In this document: positions 52,030 to 60,709 of the stretch, piece after piece
How positions within the stretch are numbered: the first letter of the stretch is position 1
Layout: each line of letters opens with the position of its first letter
Source: SZUA-35 sp965530755
GTDB lineage: Bacteria > Actinomycetota > Acidimicrobiia > Acidimicrobiales > SZUA-35
Direction of reading: 5' to 3'
NCBI GenBank assembly: GCA_965530755.1
Contig: CBESNA010000008.1
Location: 1 to 64,000, forward strand
Length of the DNA stretch: 64,000 bases
Made by a program: the position numbers and the translations under genes
Notes under the pieces: generated by a model
Seen by the model: the letters and a program-made list of their open reading frames with translations, nothing else
What the model was told of the DNA's origin: nothing
Database searches by the model: none

Positions 52030-53268
52030 ATGGACGCCGGAGCGGTCACCTTCCCTCGCAAGCAGACGAAACAGATCATGGTCGGCGACGTGCCGGTCGG
52101 CGGGGGAGCGCCGATCACGGTGCAGTCCATGACGATCACCAAGACTGCCGATCACGAAGCGACCCTGCAGCAGATCTATGCATTGGCCGCAGCGGGCGCC
52201 GACATCGTGCGCTGCACGTGTAACGAACCAGAGGCGGCAGTAGGCCTCGCTCGGATCGTTCCCCGCAGTCCCGTGCCGATCGTGGCCGACATCCACCACC
52301 AGTATCGGCGGGCGCTCGAGGCGCTCGAGGCAGGCGTGCACTGCCTTCGCCTCAACCCCGGCAACATTCGCAAACCCGAACACATCAAGGCCGTCGCTCG
52401 GGAGGCGAAGGATCGGAACGTCCCGATTCGCATCGGTGTGAACGGCGGAAGCCTCGATCCCAAGCTCTACGAGAAGTACGGAGGGCGGGTGACGCCGGAA
52501 GCAATGGTCGAGAGCGCGTTGCAGGAGATCGAGTACTTCCAGCAGGTCGACTTCGATCTCATCAAGATCTCGGTCAAGGCGTCGAATGTTCCGCTGATGA
52601 TCGAGGCCTACCGTCAACTCTCCGAGGTGGTCGACTACCCGTTGCACCTCGGCGTCACCGAGGCTGGTCCGCCGCCGGCTGGGATCGTCAAGGCGACAGC
52701 CGGTATCGCAACCCTGCTGGCCGAGGGGATCGGCGACACGATTCGGTACTCACTCACCTCCGATCCGGTCGACGAAGCCAGGATGGGACGGGTGCTCCTC
52801 GAGTCCTACGGTTTGCGGGAACGGAAGAACGTCGACCTGATCGCATGCCCGTCGTGTGGTCGAGCCGAGGTCGATGTCTACAAGATCGCCCAGGAGGCGC
52901 AGGATGCGTTCGCCGACAAGCTGATCCCGCTCCAGGTGGCCGTCATGGGTTGTGTGGTCAATGGCCCGGGCGAGGCTCGCGACGCAGACATCGGGATTGC
53001 CGCCGGCAATAAGCGCGGCCACCTGTTCGTCAAGGGCATCAACGTGGCCGTGGTTCCCGAGGACGAGATGGTCGGTCAGCTCGTCGAATGGGCCGAGTAC
53101 ATCAACGAGCATGGCGTCGAGGCGGCGATGGAGCGGGCGAAGGGGAGCGCTCCGGCGGCTCGCCGCGCGGCTGAGGAGGACCGGGACCGGAACCTCGGGG
53201 AGAAGGGCGAGGACGCGAACCACACCGAACAGGTGGTGCAGCTCCTCAAGCGCGATCGCTCGGAGTAG
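52030..53268 (+). CDS. ispG: 4-hydroxy-3-methylbut-2-enyl diphosphate synthase
   Basis: IspG is the iron-sulfur enzyme of the MEP pathway that forms HMBPP from MEcPP. The 412-residue protein has the TIM-barrel part with VQSMTITKTAD, RCTCNEPEAA and LRLNPGNI, and the 4Fe-4S domain with CPSCGR and VAVMGCVVNGPGEARDADIG. The last 40 residues are charged and not conserved. The stop is followed at once by repeat copy D. Confidence 0.96.
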   Translation: MDAGAVTFPRKQTKQIMVGDVPVGGGAPITVQSMTITKTADHEATLQQIYALAAAGADIVRCTCNEPEAAVGLARIVPRSPVPIVADIHHQYRRALEALEAGVHCLRLNPGNIRKPEHIKAVAREAKDRNVPIRIGVNGGSLDPKLYEKYGGRVTPEAMVESALQEIEYFQQVDFDLIKISVKASNVPLMIEAYRQLSEVVDYPLHLGVTEAGPPPAGIVKATAGIATLLAEGIGDTIRYSLTSDPVDEARMGRVLLESYGLRERKNVDLIACPSCGRAEVDVYKIAQEAQDAFADKLIPLQVAVMGCVVNGPGEARDADIGIAAGNKRGHLFVKGINVAVVPEDEMVGQLVEWAEYINEHGVEAAMERAKGSAPAARRAAEEDRDRNLGEKGEDANHTEQVVQLLKRDRSE

Positions 53269-53269
53269 C

Positions 53270-53352
53270 AACCCGAGGCTGACACCCCCGATTCTGTGGG
53301 GTGCAAACCCGAGGTTTGGGGCCCCCATTTCCGGGGGTCATGGCCTCGGGTT
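53270..53352. repeat. Intergenic palindromic element, full copy D (inverted)
   Basis: This is the reverse complement of the composite at 35815-35897, with only a few base changes: AACCCGAGG at the left, ACCCCCGATTCTGTGGGG, a central AAACCCGAGGTTTGGGG and GCCCCCATTTCCGGGGG, ending CCTCGGGTT. It begins two bases after the ispG stop codon. It lies between convergent genes (ispG and the 87-residue minus-strand gene). Confidence 0.85.
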
Positions 53353-53395
53353 GGTTGATCGGTTCGATGCCTCGCACTGTTGGCGCAAGGCTCGA

Positions 53396-53659
53396 TCAGT
53401 CGGTGTCCGGCTCGATCAGCTCGGCGCTGGCCTCGGCGTGGGCCTGGGAACCGTCGATCTTGGCCTGGATCTCCGCGAGCGCATCGTCGGCCCCGGTCTC
53501 GGCCTGGATCATCTCCATGCGCTCCTCTGGAGTGGCGTCGAGTTCGCGTTCCTTGCGGGTCAGATCGGCATCGACCCGATCCTCCAGTCGCTCGACGCCG
53601 CCCTTGACGTCCTGCGCCTCTCGTCGGAACCAGCTGGTGACGGCATCGAGGAACCCCAT
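53396..53659 (-). CDS. Small acidic protein of unknown function
   Basis: I do not recognise this 87-residue protein. It begins with a short amphipathic helix (MGFLDAVTSWFRREAQDVKG) and continues as a charged, probably helical protein (RLEDRVDADLTRKERELDATPEERMEMIQA) with an acidic end. The ATG lies six bases after a TAGGAT hexamer on the same strand, so a leaderless transcript is likely. It is divergent from the rimP-nusA operon and shares its promoter region. Confidence 0.65.
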   Translation of the reverse strand: MGFLDAVTSWFRREAQDVKGGVERLEDRVDADLTRKERELDATPEERMEMIQAETGADDALAEIQAKIDGSQAHAEASAELIEPDTD

Positions 53660-53665
53660 GGCCGG

Positions 53666-53681
53666 ATCCTAGGGCTATCCT
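53666..53681. promoter_or_regulatory. Back-to-back -10-like elements
   Basis: TAGGAT on the minus strand (53671-53666) lies six bases before the 87-residue gene. TATCCT on the plus strand (53676-53681) would start the rimP operon transcript near 53689. The two are four bases apart, so RNA polymerase binding to one could exclude the other. Confidence 0.45.
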
Positions 53682-53697
53682 TGCCCCTCATGCCGAG

Positions 53698-53723
53698 AGG
53701 CGTGGGCTCGGCCCACGCCTTTT
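53698..53723 (+). terminator. Attenuator-like terminator ahead of rimP
   Basis: GGCGTGGGC and GCCCACGCC form a nine-bp stem (ten with the flanking A-T) with a TCG loop, followed by TTTT. This is a good intrinsic terminator. It lies just after the predicted rimP promoter and 67 bases before the rimP ATG, so it would end most transcripts early unless antitermination occurs. Confidence 0.6.
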
Positions 53724-53789
53724 GTCTGTTCGAACCAGCGGCTCCGGTCGCCGCGATCTGTTGCCATCACGCCCCCCGAAGGAGGTGCC

Positions 53790-54398
53790 ATGTCGATTCC
53801 CGAGACCGTCACCGAACTCCTCGAGCCCGTGGTCGCCACCCTCGACGTCGAACTGGTCGACGTCGAATGGAACGGCAACTCGCTTCGCGTCGTGGTCGAT
53901 CGTCTGTGGGGTCCGGACGAAGTGGTCGACAAGACCAACGGCATCACGACCCAGCAGTTGGCCGATGTCAACCGGCTCATCTCGCCGATCCTCGATCAAC
54001 ACGATCCCGTTCCTGGCCGCTACACCCTCGAGGTTTCCAGTCCCGGCGTCGAGCGAAAGCTCACCCGCACCGAGCACTTCCAGCGTGCCATCGGGGAGCA
54101 GGTGATCGTGAAGATGATGCCGAAGGTCGAGCCCCGCCGAGTCAGAGGCGAGCTGGTGTCAATCGATGCCGATGGTGTCAGTATCGAGGTGATCGGTTCC
54201 GAGATCGACGGCATCGACCAGGACGACCCTGCCCCGGTCACGCTCGAGGTCGCGTTCATCCAAAAGGCCAGGACGAGTTTCGACTGGGGGCCTGCCCCGA
54301 AACCGGGTGGACCGAAGGCCGGAGCGAAGAAGTCACCGAAAAAGCAAGCACAACTGAACAGCCCACAACTGAAGAGCAAAGAGAAGGATCCATCATGA
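53790..54398 (+). CDS. rimP: Ribosome maturation factor RimP
   Basis: RimP assists 30S assembly. The 202-residue protein has the N-terminal domain with LELVDVEWNGNSLRVVVDRL-like sequence, LEVSSPGVERKLTRTEHF and a C-terminal SH3-like domain, then a Lys/Pro-rich tail of about 35 residues. AAGGAGG precedes the ATG at 53790. It overlaps nusA by four bases (ATGA). Confidence 0.95.
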   Translation: MSIPETVTELLEPVVATLDVELVDVEWNGNSLRVVVDRLWGPDEVVDKTNGITTQQLADVNRLISPILDQHDPVPGRYTLEVSSPGVERKLTRTEHFQRAIGEQVIVKMMPKVEPRRVRGELVSIDADGVSIEVIGSEIDGIDQDDPAPVTLEVAFIQKARTSFDWGPAPKPGGPKAGAKKSPKKQAQLNSPQLKSKEKDPS

Positions 54399-55816
54399 GC
54401 AACGAGATGACTGACGCCCTGGCCGCATTGGCCGAAGACAAGGGAATCTCCATCGAGAAGCTGTACGGCATCTTGGCCAACGCGCTCGAGTCGGCGTACA
54501 AGCGCATGCCCGGATCCTTCGAGTACGCATGGGTCACGATCGACCCGTCGACGTTCGAGATCCGGGTCTATGCCCAGGAACTCGACGAGGACGGCGAGCC
54601 CGTCGGCGAAGAGATGGATGTGACGCCGGAGAACTTCGGTCGCATCGCCGCTCAAACCACGAAGCAGGTCCTGATGCAGGGCATTCGTGAAGAAGAGCGA
54701 GAGATGAAGTACGAGGAGTACGCCGGTCGTGAGGGCGACATCGTCACCGGCATCGTCCAGCAGACCGACAGCCGATACACGTTGCTCGACCTCGGCCGCG
54801 TCGAGGCGCTACTCCCGCAGGCGGAGCAGGTTTCTACCGGCCCGCGCCCGGAGAACGGTGCTCGCTACAAGGCGTACATCGTCGAGGTTCGCAAGACCGT
54901 CAAGGGCCCCCAGATCGTCGTGAGTCGTACTCATCCAGGGCTCGTCAAGCGGTTGTTCGAACTCGAAGTCCCCGAGATCGCCGACGGCATCGTCGAGATG
55001 AAAGCGTGCGCTCGCGAGCCCGGCCATCGCACCAAGATCGCCGTTGCCTCCAATGATCAGAACGTCGATCCCGTCGGCGCTTGTGTGGGCGCCCGCGGTT
55101 CGCGTGTCCGGATGGTCGTCAACGAACTCAACGGCGAGAAGGTCGACATCATCCCCTTCAGCGAGGATCCGTACGAATTCGTGGCCAAGGCGCTCTCGCC
55201 GGCCAAGGTTCGGGAGGTCCGCATCTACGAGGACACCGGTACGGCCGAGGTCATCGTTCCTGACTTCCAGCTATCGCTTGCGATCGGCAAAGAGGGACAG
55301 AACGCTCGACTCGCCCACCGGCTCACCGGCTGGCGAATCGACATCAAGAGTGAGACCCAGCTGGCGGAAGAGGCGCTCGGCATCGAGCAGTACGACAATG
55401 AGGACTGGGCCGCCGGTGAATGGATCGTCGACGCCGAGACCGGCGAGCAGAAGTGGCAGCCCGCCGACGGGAGTGCTGCGATGACCGCCGAGGAGTGGAA
55501 GGCTGCCGGAGCGGTGATCGAAGTCGCTGACGATGAGGCGCCCGCTGACGGCGCTGCCGACGACGACACTGGTTCTGACGACGCTGGTTCTGACGACACC
55601 CCAGCCGACGACGCTCCAGCCGACGACAACGCTGCTGGAGACGACGACGCTGGTTCCGACGACACGCCCGCTGACGACGCTGGTTCCGACGACACGCCTA
55701 CTGATGAAACGTCGACGAGCGACGCCGACGAGCCCGCTGACGACGCGGCCGCTGCCGACGACGCTGACGCGGCCGCTGCGGAGGAACCTGCGGCCGAAGG
55801 TGACGACGACGTCTGA
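54395..55816 (+). CDS. nusA: Transcription termination/antitermination factor NusA
   Basis: NusA modulates pausing, termination and rRNA antitermination. The 473-residue protein has the N-terminal RNAP-binding domain, an S1 domain (GREGDIVTGIVQQTDSRYTL), KH1 with VGACVGARGSRVRMVV and KH2 with LSLAIGKEGQNARLAHRLTG. The last 100 residues are an acidic tail of GSDDTPADDA-type repeats, replacing the usual AR repeats. The ATG at 54395 has AGAAGGA upstream and overlaps the rimP stop. The frame is open far upstream but that part is the shadow of rimP. Confidence 0.95.
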   Translation: MSNEMTDALAALAEDKGISIEKLYGILANALESAYKRMPGSFEYAWVTIDPSTFEIRVYAQELDEDGEPVGEEMDVTPENFGRIAAQTTKQVLMQGIREEEREMKYEEYAGREGDIVTGIVQQTDSRYTLLDLGRVEALLPQAEQVSTGPRPENGARYKAYIVEVRKTVKGPQIVVSRTHPGLVKRLFELEVPEIADGIVEMKACAREPGHRTKIAVASNDQNVDPVGACVGARGSRVRMVVNELNGEKVDIIPFSEDPYEFVAKALSPAKVREVRIYEDTGTAEVIVPDFQLSLAIGKEGQNARLAHRLTGWRIDIKSETQLAEEALGIEQYDNEDWAAGEWIVDAETGEQKWQPADGSAAMTAEEWKAAGAVIEVADDEAPADGAADDDTGSDDAGSDDTPADDAPADDNAAGDDDAGSDDTPADDAGSDDTPTDETSTSDADEPADDAAAADDADAAAAEEPAAEGDDDV

Positions 55817-56102
55817 GCCCCTCCGAACCTGCGTTGGCTGTCGGACCTGTCGTCCAGCGGCGGCGATGCGGCGTTTCCGTTTCGAACCCGGTGCTGAGCC
55901 TCGGCTCAGCACCGATGTCGCCCTCGGCGGCCGCGGGGCTTGGCTCTGCTCAGACACGCTCGAGAACTGCCTCTCGGCAGCGGCAGCGTCGCGCGCATTC
56001 GACCGTGCATTTCGACGACGGGTGGACCCGGCGCTGACGCAAGCTCTGATGCATCGGATCTCGCTTTGTGACGACGGAGGACGGGTTCGCAATCGCCGCT
56101 AG
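55800..56102 (+). CDS. ylxR: YlxR (DUF448) RNA-binding protein
   Basis: The 100-residue protein has the YlxR signature LRTCVGCR and GRGAWLCSDTLENC. YlxR binds RNase P RNA in Bacillus-related species. It lies in its conserved place between nusA and infB. The GTG at 55800 overlaps nusA by 17 bases; no ATG precedes the motif, so this start is the best available. Confidence 0.88.
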   Translation: MTTTSEPLRTCVGCRTCRPAAAMRRFRFEPGAEPRLSTDVALGGRGAWLCSDTLENCLSAAAASRAFDRAFRRRVDPALTQALMHRISLCDDGGRVRNRR

Positions 56103-56213
56103 CATCGTCTCGGCTCGTGCCAGCCCGGTCGCTCATCGCGTCCGGATCTGCCTTCCCGGCGGATCTGCTGATCACACGAGTTCTTCCGCCGAAACCCCGA
56201 GGGTGAGTCATTC

Positions 56214-58973
56214 GTGCCAGCAAAAGTCCGTGTCTATGAGCTCGCAAGAGAACTGGGGATGTCCAATCAGGAGATCCTCGACCTTTGCGATGCTCTCGGC
56301 ATCGGGGTGAAGAGTCACTCCTCCAGCATTGTCGAGCCACAGGCCGATCGTCTGCGCCGCAAGGCCGAGCGAGAGGGTCTGATTCGCGAAGTCGAGCCAG
56401 AGCCCGAACCCGAGCCCGAGCCGGTGGTCGAAGCGCCCGCGCCCAAGCCAACGCCGAAGCCGAAGCCGGCCGCACCGACACCGGAACCCGTCGTTGCTGC
56501 AAAGCCGCCTGCACCCGAGGCCGCCCCCGCACCCACCCCGGCCGCCCCCGCACCCACCCCGGCTCCTGAACCGAGCCTCGCTCCTGAACCCGACCCTGAA
56601 CCGGCCCCCGCACCGGCGCCGGCACCAGCTCCGAGCCGCATGGTGTCGACCAAGCCGAAGCGTCCACCGACGCCTGCGTCCGCACCCGCTCCCGCACCGG
56701 TCGCTCCCGCACCAGCGCCCGTGCGTCCAGCAGCTGTTGCTCCCGCCCCGACACCACCCGCACCCGCACCCGCCGCTCCCGAGCCGATGGCGCCTGCGGC
56801 TGAAACTGCACCGCCCACGCCTCCTCGGACGCCCGGTGGCAAGCCGATCCCACCGCCCCCCGGCCCGCCTCGCGCGCCGAGTGGCAAGCCGATCCCACCG
56901 CCCCCTGGTGGCGGACGCCCCGGTGCTCCGCCTTCCCGTTCCGGCGGCGGCGGCTATCGCGGCGGCGGCGGAGCACCCCGCCCCGGCGGTAGTCCTGGTG
57001 GCAGCCCCGGTGGATTCGCCGGCCGTCCCGGTGGCGGGCCCGGTGGGCCTCCCGGTCGCGGCGGTCCTCCCGGTCGCGGCGGCCCGCGCCAGCGTCCACG
57101 TCGCAAGTCGCGTCGTCGTCGCAACCAAGATGATCTGCAGCCGATGTCGGTGCCGACCTACACCAGCGAAGACGCGCCGGTGCCAGAGGGCACACTCGTC
57201 ATCGAGCGGGCCTCGAGCGCGCAAGAGCTCGGTCCCAAGCTCAACCGCACCGCAGCCGACGTCGTGCGTTTCCTGCTCACCAACGGCGAGATGGTCACCG
57301 GTACCCAGTCGCTGAGCGACGAGATGATCGAAATGTTCGCCGCCGACGTCGGCGCCGAGATCCGTCTCGTCGATCCTGGCGAGGAACAAGAAGTCGAGCT
57401 GCTGAAGATGCTCGACTTCGACGACGAGGACGACGAGGACGACGAAGACTGGCCGGTCCGCCCGCCAGTGATCACCATCATGGGTCACGTCGACCACGGC
57501 AAGACCCTTCTGCTCGACCGCATCCGTTCGGCCAACGTGGTCGAGGGTGAGGCCGGCGGCATCACGCAGCACATCGGTGCCTACCAGATCAACAAAGAGG
57601 GCAAGATCCTCACGTTCATCGACACTCCGGGACACGAGGCGTTCACCGCCATGCGTGCTCGTGGTGCCGAAGCCACTGACATCGTCGTGTTGGTCGTCGC
57701 CGCTGACGACGGCGTGATGCCCCAGACTCTCGAGGCGCTCGACCATGCCCGGGCAGCCGAGGTGCCGATCATCGTGGCCATCAACAAGATGGACCGCGAG
57801 GGCGCCGACCCCGACCGGGTCATGTCCCAGCTCGCAGAACGCAATCTCATTCCCGAGGCGTGGGGCGGCGAGACCATCTTCCTGCCCATGTCGGCCATGA
57901 CTGGCGACGGCATCGACGACCTCATCGACAATCTCAACGTCGTGGCCGAGGTCGAGGACCTCCGAGCCACACCGGACGGTCGAGCCTCCGGTTCGGTCCT
58001 CGAGTCGCATCTCGACATCGGTCGTGGCCCAGTGGCCACTGTCCTCGTCGAGCGCGGCACGCTTCGGGTCGGCGATCCACTTGTCAGCGGTGCTGCCTGG
58101 GGTCGTGTCCGTGCACTCATCAACGACCGTGGTGAAAACGTCGACGAGGCCGGTCCCTCCACTCCGGTGCAGGTCCTCGGACTCAGCGACGTCGCCGAGG
58201 CGGGCAACGAGTTCACGATTGCCCCGTCCGAGAAGGTGGCCAACAAGGTCGCCGACACCCGCGAACATTGGCAGCGCCTCGCCAGTCTCGGCCGCGACGC
58301 TTCAGCCACCAGCGGCGGCGCCAAGTTGGAGGACATCTTCCAGCAGATCCAATCCGGTGAAACTGCCACGCTGAACCTGATCGTCAAAGCCGACGTCAAC
58401 GGTTCACTCGAGGCCGTGACCGACTCGCTCCGCAAGCTGGAGCGGGACGAGGTGAAGCTGTTCTTCGTCTCCCGCGGCGTTGGCGGCATCACCGAGAACG
58501 ACGTGCTCCTAGCGTCCACCTCGAACGCCACCATCCTCGGTTTCAATGTGCGACCCGATCGCAAGGCCCGTGAGCTGGCCGAAGCCGAAAAGGTCGAGAT
58601 CCGGAACTACGAGATCATCTACAAGCTGCTCGAAGACATCGAGAACGCAATGCTCGGTCTCCTTGCGCCCGAGTACGAAGAGATCGTCACCGGTGACGCC
58701 GAAGTCCGCGAGGTCTTCAAGATCCCGCGGGTCGGCGGGATCGCAGGTTGCATGGTCCTCAACGGCACCATCACCCGTGGTTCCAAAGTTCGCTTCCTGC
58801 GCGACGGCACCATCATCTGGAAGGGCGCCGTCAACTCCCTCAAGCGGTTCAAGGAAGACGCTCGTGAGGTCCAGGCCGGCTTCGAATGCGGCATTGGACT
58901 CACCGACTTCCAGGACCTCAAGGAAGGCGACGTCATCGAGACCTACGAGGAGCGGGAGATTCCGCGAGTCTGA
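56214..58973 (+). CDS. infB: Translation initiation factor IF-2
   Basis: IF-2 is the GTPase that brings initiator tRNA to the ribosome. The 919-residue protein has the IF2_N region (MPAKVRVYELARELGMS), a Pro/Ala-rich and then Gly/Arg-rich linker (about 60-310), the second IF2_N-like part, the GTPase with MGHVDHGKT near 424, DTPGHEAFT and NKMD, and the C-terminal tRNA-binding domains. It starts with GTG 56214. A 110-bp gap separates it from ylxR. Its stop overlaps the ylxP ATG (TGATG). Confidence 0.96.
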   Translation: MPAKVRVYELARELGMSNQEILDLCDALGIGVKSHSSSIVEPQADRLRRKAEREGLIREVEPEPEPEPEPVVEAPAPKPTPKPKPAAPTPEPVVAAKPPAPEAAPAPTPAAPAPTPAPEPSLAPEPDPEPAPAPAPAPAPSRMVSTKPKRPPTPASAPAPAPVAPAPAPVRPAAVAPAPTPPAPAPAAPEPMAPAAETAPPTPPRTPGGKPIPPPPGPPRAPSGKPIPPPPGGGRPGAPPSRSGGGGYRGGGGAPRPGGSPGGSPGGFAGRPGGGPGGPPGRGGPPGRGGPRQRPRRKSRRRRNQDDLQPMSVPTYTSEDAPVPEGTLVIERASSAQELGPKLNRTAADVVRFLLTNGEMVTGTQSLSDEMIEMFAADVGAEIRLVDPGEEQEVELLKMLDFDDEDDEDDEDWPVRPPVITIMGHVDHGKTLLLDRIRSANVVEGEAGGITQHIGAYQINKEGKILTFIDTPGHEAFTAMRARGAEATDIVVLVVAADDGVMPQTLEALDHARAAEVPIIVAINKMDREGADPDRVMSQLAERNLIPEAWGGETIFLPMSAMTGDGIDDLIDNLNVVAEVEDLRATPDGRASGSVLESHLDIGRGPVATVLVERGTLRVGDPLVSGAAWGRVRALINDRGENVDEAGPSTPVQVLGLSDVAEAGNEFTIAPSEKVANKVADTREHWQRLASLGRDASATSGGAKLEDIFQQIQSGETATLNLIVKADVNGSLEAVTDSLRKLERDEVKLFFVSRGVGGITENDVLLASTSNATILGFNVRPDRKARELAEAEKVEIRNYEIIYKLLEDIENAMLGLLAPEYEEIVTGDAEVREVFKIPRVGGIAGCMVLNGTITRGSKVRFLRDGTIIWKGAVNSLKRFKEDAREVQAGFECGIGLTDFQDLKEGDVIETYEEREIPRV

Positions 58974-59269
58974 TGAGCGAAGCCTCGATCGAGGTCCTCG
59001 TGATCGACATCGAACTCCATCTTCCGCACTCGTCGAATCTGAAGGCGAAGCGGTCCGTCGTGCAGTCGATCGTTCGCACGCTCGACGGTTGGAAGAGCGT
59101 GGCGGCGGCGGAAGTCGGCTTCCTCGACAAGTGGCAACGAACGCGAATCGGCGTGGCGATCGTGGGCGGTAGTGTGGCGCATCTCGAAGAGGTGGCCGCA
59201 GCAGTGGAGCGTCACGTCTGGTCCGTCGGCGAAGCCGATGTCATCTCCATCGAACAGCGATGGGGATAG
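58973..59269 (+). CDS. ylxP: YlxP (DUF503) family protein
   Basis: The 98-residue protein has the DUF503 core VLVIDIELHLPHSSNLKAKR and DKWQRTRIGVAIVGGSVAH. The family is always near infB and rbfA, but its function is not established; RNA or ribosome association is supposed. Its ATG at 58973 overlaps the infB stop. The longer upstream frame is the shadow of infB. Confidence 0.92.
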   Translation: MSEASIEVLVIDIELHLPHSSNLKAKRSVVQSIVRTLDGWKSVAAAEVGFLDKWQRTRIGVAIVGGSVAHLEEVAAAVERHVWSVGEADVISIEQRWG

Positions 59270-59293
59270 GGCCGAACCCGGGGAGTGTGAGCA

Positions 59294-59785
59294 ATGGCGA
59301 AACGTACGAGCAGCGGTCGAGGCGGAAGTGGTGGTCGGAACAGCGGCCGACGGCGCCAGGCCACCACCCGTCACTATCCGCGTACTGCGCGTCTGAACGC
59401 GCTGCTGACCGAGATCATCGCGGATCACTTCGAACGCGTTGACCACGACGACCTCGGCTTCATCACCATCACCGGCGTCGAGGTCGACGCCGATCTGAAC
59501 ATCTGTCAGGTCTACGTCTCGACGTTGGCCGAGCCTGATCCGGTCCAGGATGACATCGTGCTCGATGCGCTTGCCGAAGAACGCAAAGCGGTACAGCGGG
59601 CGATCGCCTCGCAGGCCAAGTTGCGTAAGACCCCCGAGGTGCTGTTCGCCTTCGATCCGGCGGTCCGCGCCGGGGCCCGGATCGACTCGATCCTCGCCAC
59701 ACTCGACATTCCCGCGGATGTCGTGGAGGAGGACGCCGGCTCGGATGACGGTGCCGAGCCGAACCTCGAGGCGGACGAGGACTGA
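59294..59785 (+). CDS. rbfA: Ribosome-binding factor A
   Basis: RbfA is a cold-shock 30S maturation factor. The 163-residue protein has a Gly/Arg-rich start (MAKRTSSGRGGSGGRNSGRR), the KH-like domain with RLNALLTEIIADHFERVDHD and TPEVLFAFDPAVRAGARID and an acidic end. It overlaps truB by one base (TGATG). The Gly/Arg N-terminus is longer than in most homologues. Confidence 0.94.
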   Translation: MAKRTSSGRGGSGGRNSGRRRQATTRHYPRTARLNALLTEIIADHFERVDHDDLGFITITGVEVDADLNICQVYVSTLAEPDPVQDDIVLDALAEERKAVQRAIASQAKLRKTPEVLFAFDPAVRAGARIDSILATLDIPADVVEEDAGSDDGAEPNLEADED

Positions 59786-60651
59786 TGGCGAGGCGGGCCC
59801 GGTCGGACAGCGGCGTGACCGGCTGTGTCGTCGTCGACAAACCAGCCGGAATGACCAGCCATGACGTCGTCGACGTACTGCGTCGATCGCTCGGGACCCG
59901 CAAGGTCGGCCACGCCGGAACTCTCGATCCGGATGCCACCGGCGTCCTCGTGCTCGGTGTCGGCAAGGGCACGAAGCTGCTCCAGTTCGTGACCGGCGCT
60001 GACAAGACCTACGTCGGCGAGATCGTGTTCGGGACGGCGACGTCGACACTCGACGCGGCGGGGGATGTCACCGGAACATGGGACATGACTGTGACACCAG
60101 CCGAGGTCGCTGCCGCCGCTGCTGATCTGGTCGGCGCCATCGAGCAGGTGCCGCCGATGGTCTCTGCGGTGAGGATCGACGGCAGACGGTTGCACGAACT
60201 GGCCCGGGAGGGTATCGAGGTCGAACGGCCGGCTCGCCCCGTCACGGTCCATCGCTACGACACGGCGCCGACGGCTGATCCATTGGTCTATTCCCTGGAC
60301 GTGCACTGCTCGTCAGGAACCTACATCCGTTCGCTCGCGGCCGATGTCGGCACGGCTCTCGGCGGCGGCGCCCACCTCCGCAACCTTCGCCGAACCTCGG
60401 TCGGCCCCTTCACGCTGGATGAAGCCGGTTCGGCAACCGAGCCGGCAGTCCTCCCCTTGATCGAGATGCTGCGGGGCATGCCGCGACTCGACGTCGACCG
60501 GACGGTTGCCGATCGGGTTCGGGTCGGTCAGTCGCTCGGCCCGTCGGCAGGTACAGGCCAGTTCGTGATCGTCGGACCTGACGAGGAGCTCCTGGCCGTC
60601 TACGAGGTGCGCGAAAGCGTGATGGTTCCGGCCAAGGTCCTCGTCGGGTGA
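59785..60651 (+). CDS. truB: tRNA pseudouridine synthase B
   Basis: TruB makes pseudouridine-55 in tRNAs. The 288-residue enzyme has GCVVVDKPAGMTSHDVVDVL and the catalytic Asp48 in GHAGTLDPDATGVLVLGVG, and CSSGTYIRSLAADVGTALGG. The ATG at 59785 overlaps the rbfA stop. Length is normal. Confidence 0.96.
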   Translation: MARRARSDSGVTGCVVVDKPAGMTSHDVVDVLRRSLGTRKVGHAGTLDPDATGVLVLGVGKGTKLLQFVTGADKTYVGEIVFGTATSTLDAAGDVTGTWDMTVTPAEVAAAAADLVGAIEQVPPMVSAVRIDGRRLHELAREGIEVERPARPVTVHRYDTAPTADPLVYSLDVHCSSGTYIRSLAADVGTALGGGAHLRNLRRTSVGPFTLDEAGSATEPAVLPLIEMLRGMPRLDVDRTVADRVRVGQSLGPSAGTGQFVIVGPDEELLAVYEVRESVMVPAKVLVG

Positions 60652-60695
60652 GGCACGCAGCCCGCCACGATGTGTTCTTGCCAGAGGTCGGCCGC

Positions 60696-60701
60696 TAGCG
60701 T
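60696..60701 (+). promoter_or_regulatory. -10-like TAGCGT before ribF
   Basis: TAGCGT lies eight bases before the GTG start of ribF. It is the same hexamer and nearly the same spacing as at the cytochrome c gene (36425). Confidence 0.45.
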
Positions 60702-60709
60702 TCCCGCTG

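Noticed and set aside
52952..54394. Open frame upstream of nusA running through ispG and rimP
   Set aside because: It is out of frame with two certain genes (ispG, rimP). NusA starts at ATG 54395 with a good ribosome binding site.
56208..58268. 686-codon minus-strand open frame opposite infB
   Set aside because: It is the GC-rich antisense shadow of infB, rich in Gly, Arg and Ala without any recognisable domain; infB is certain on the other strand.
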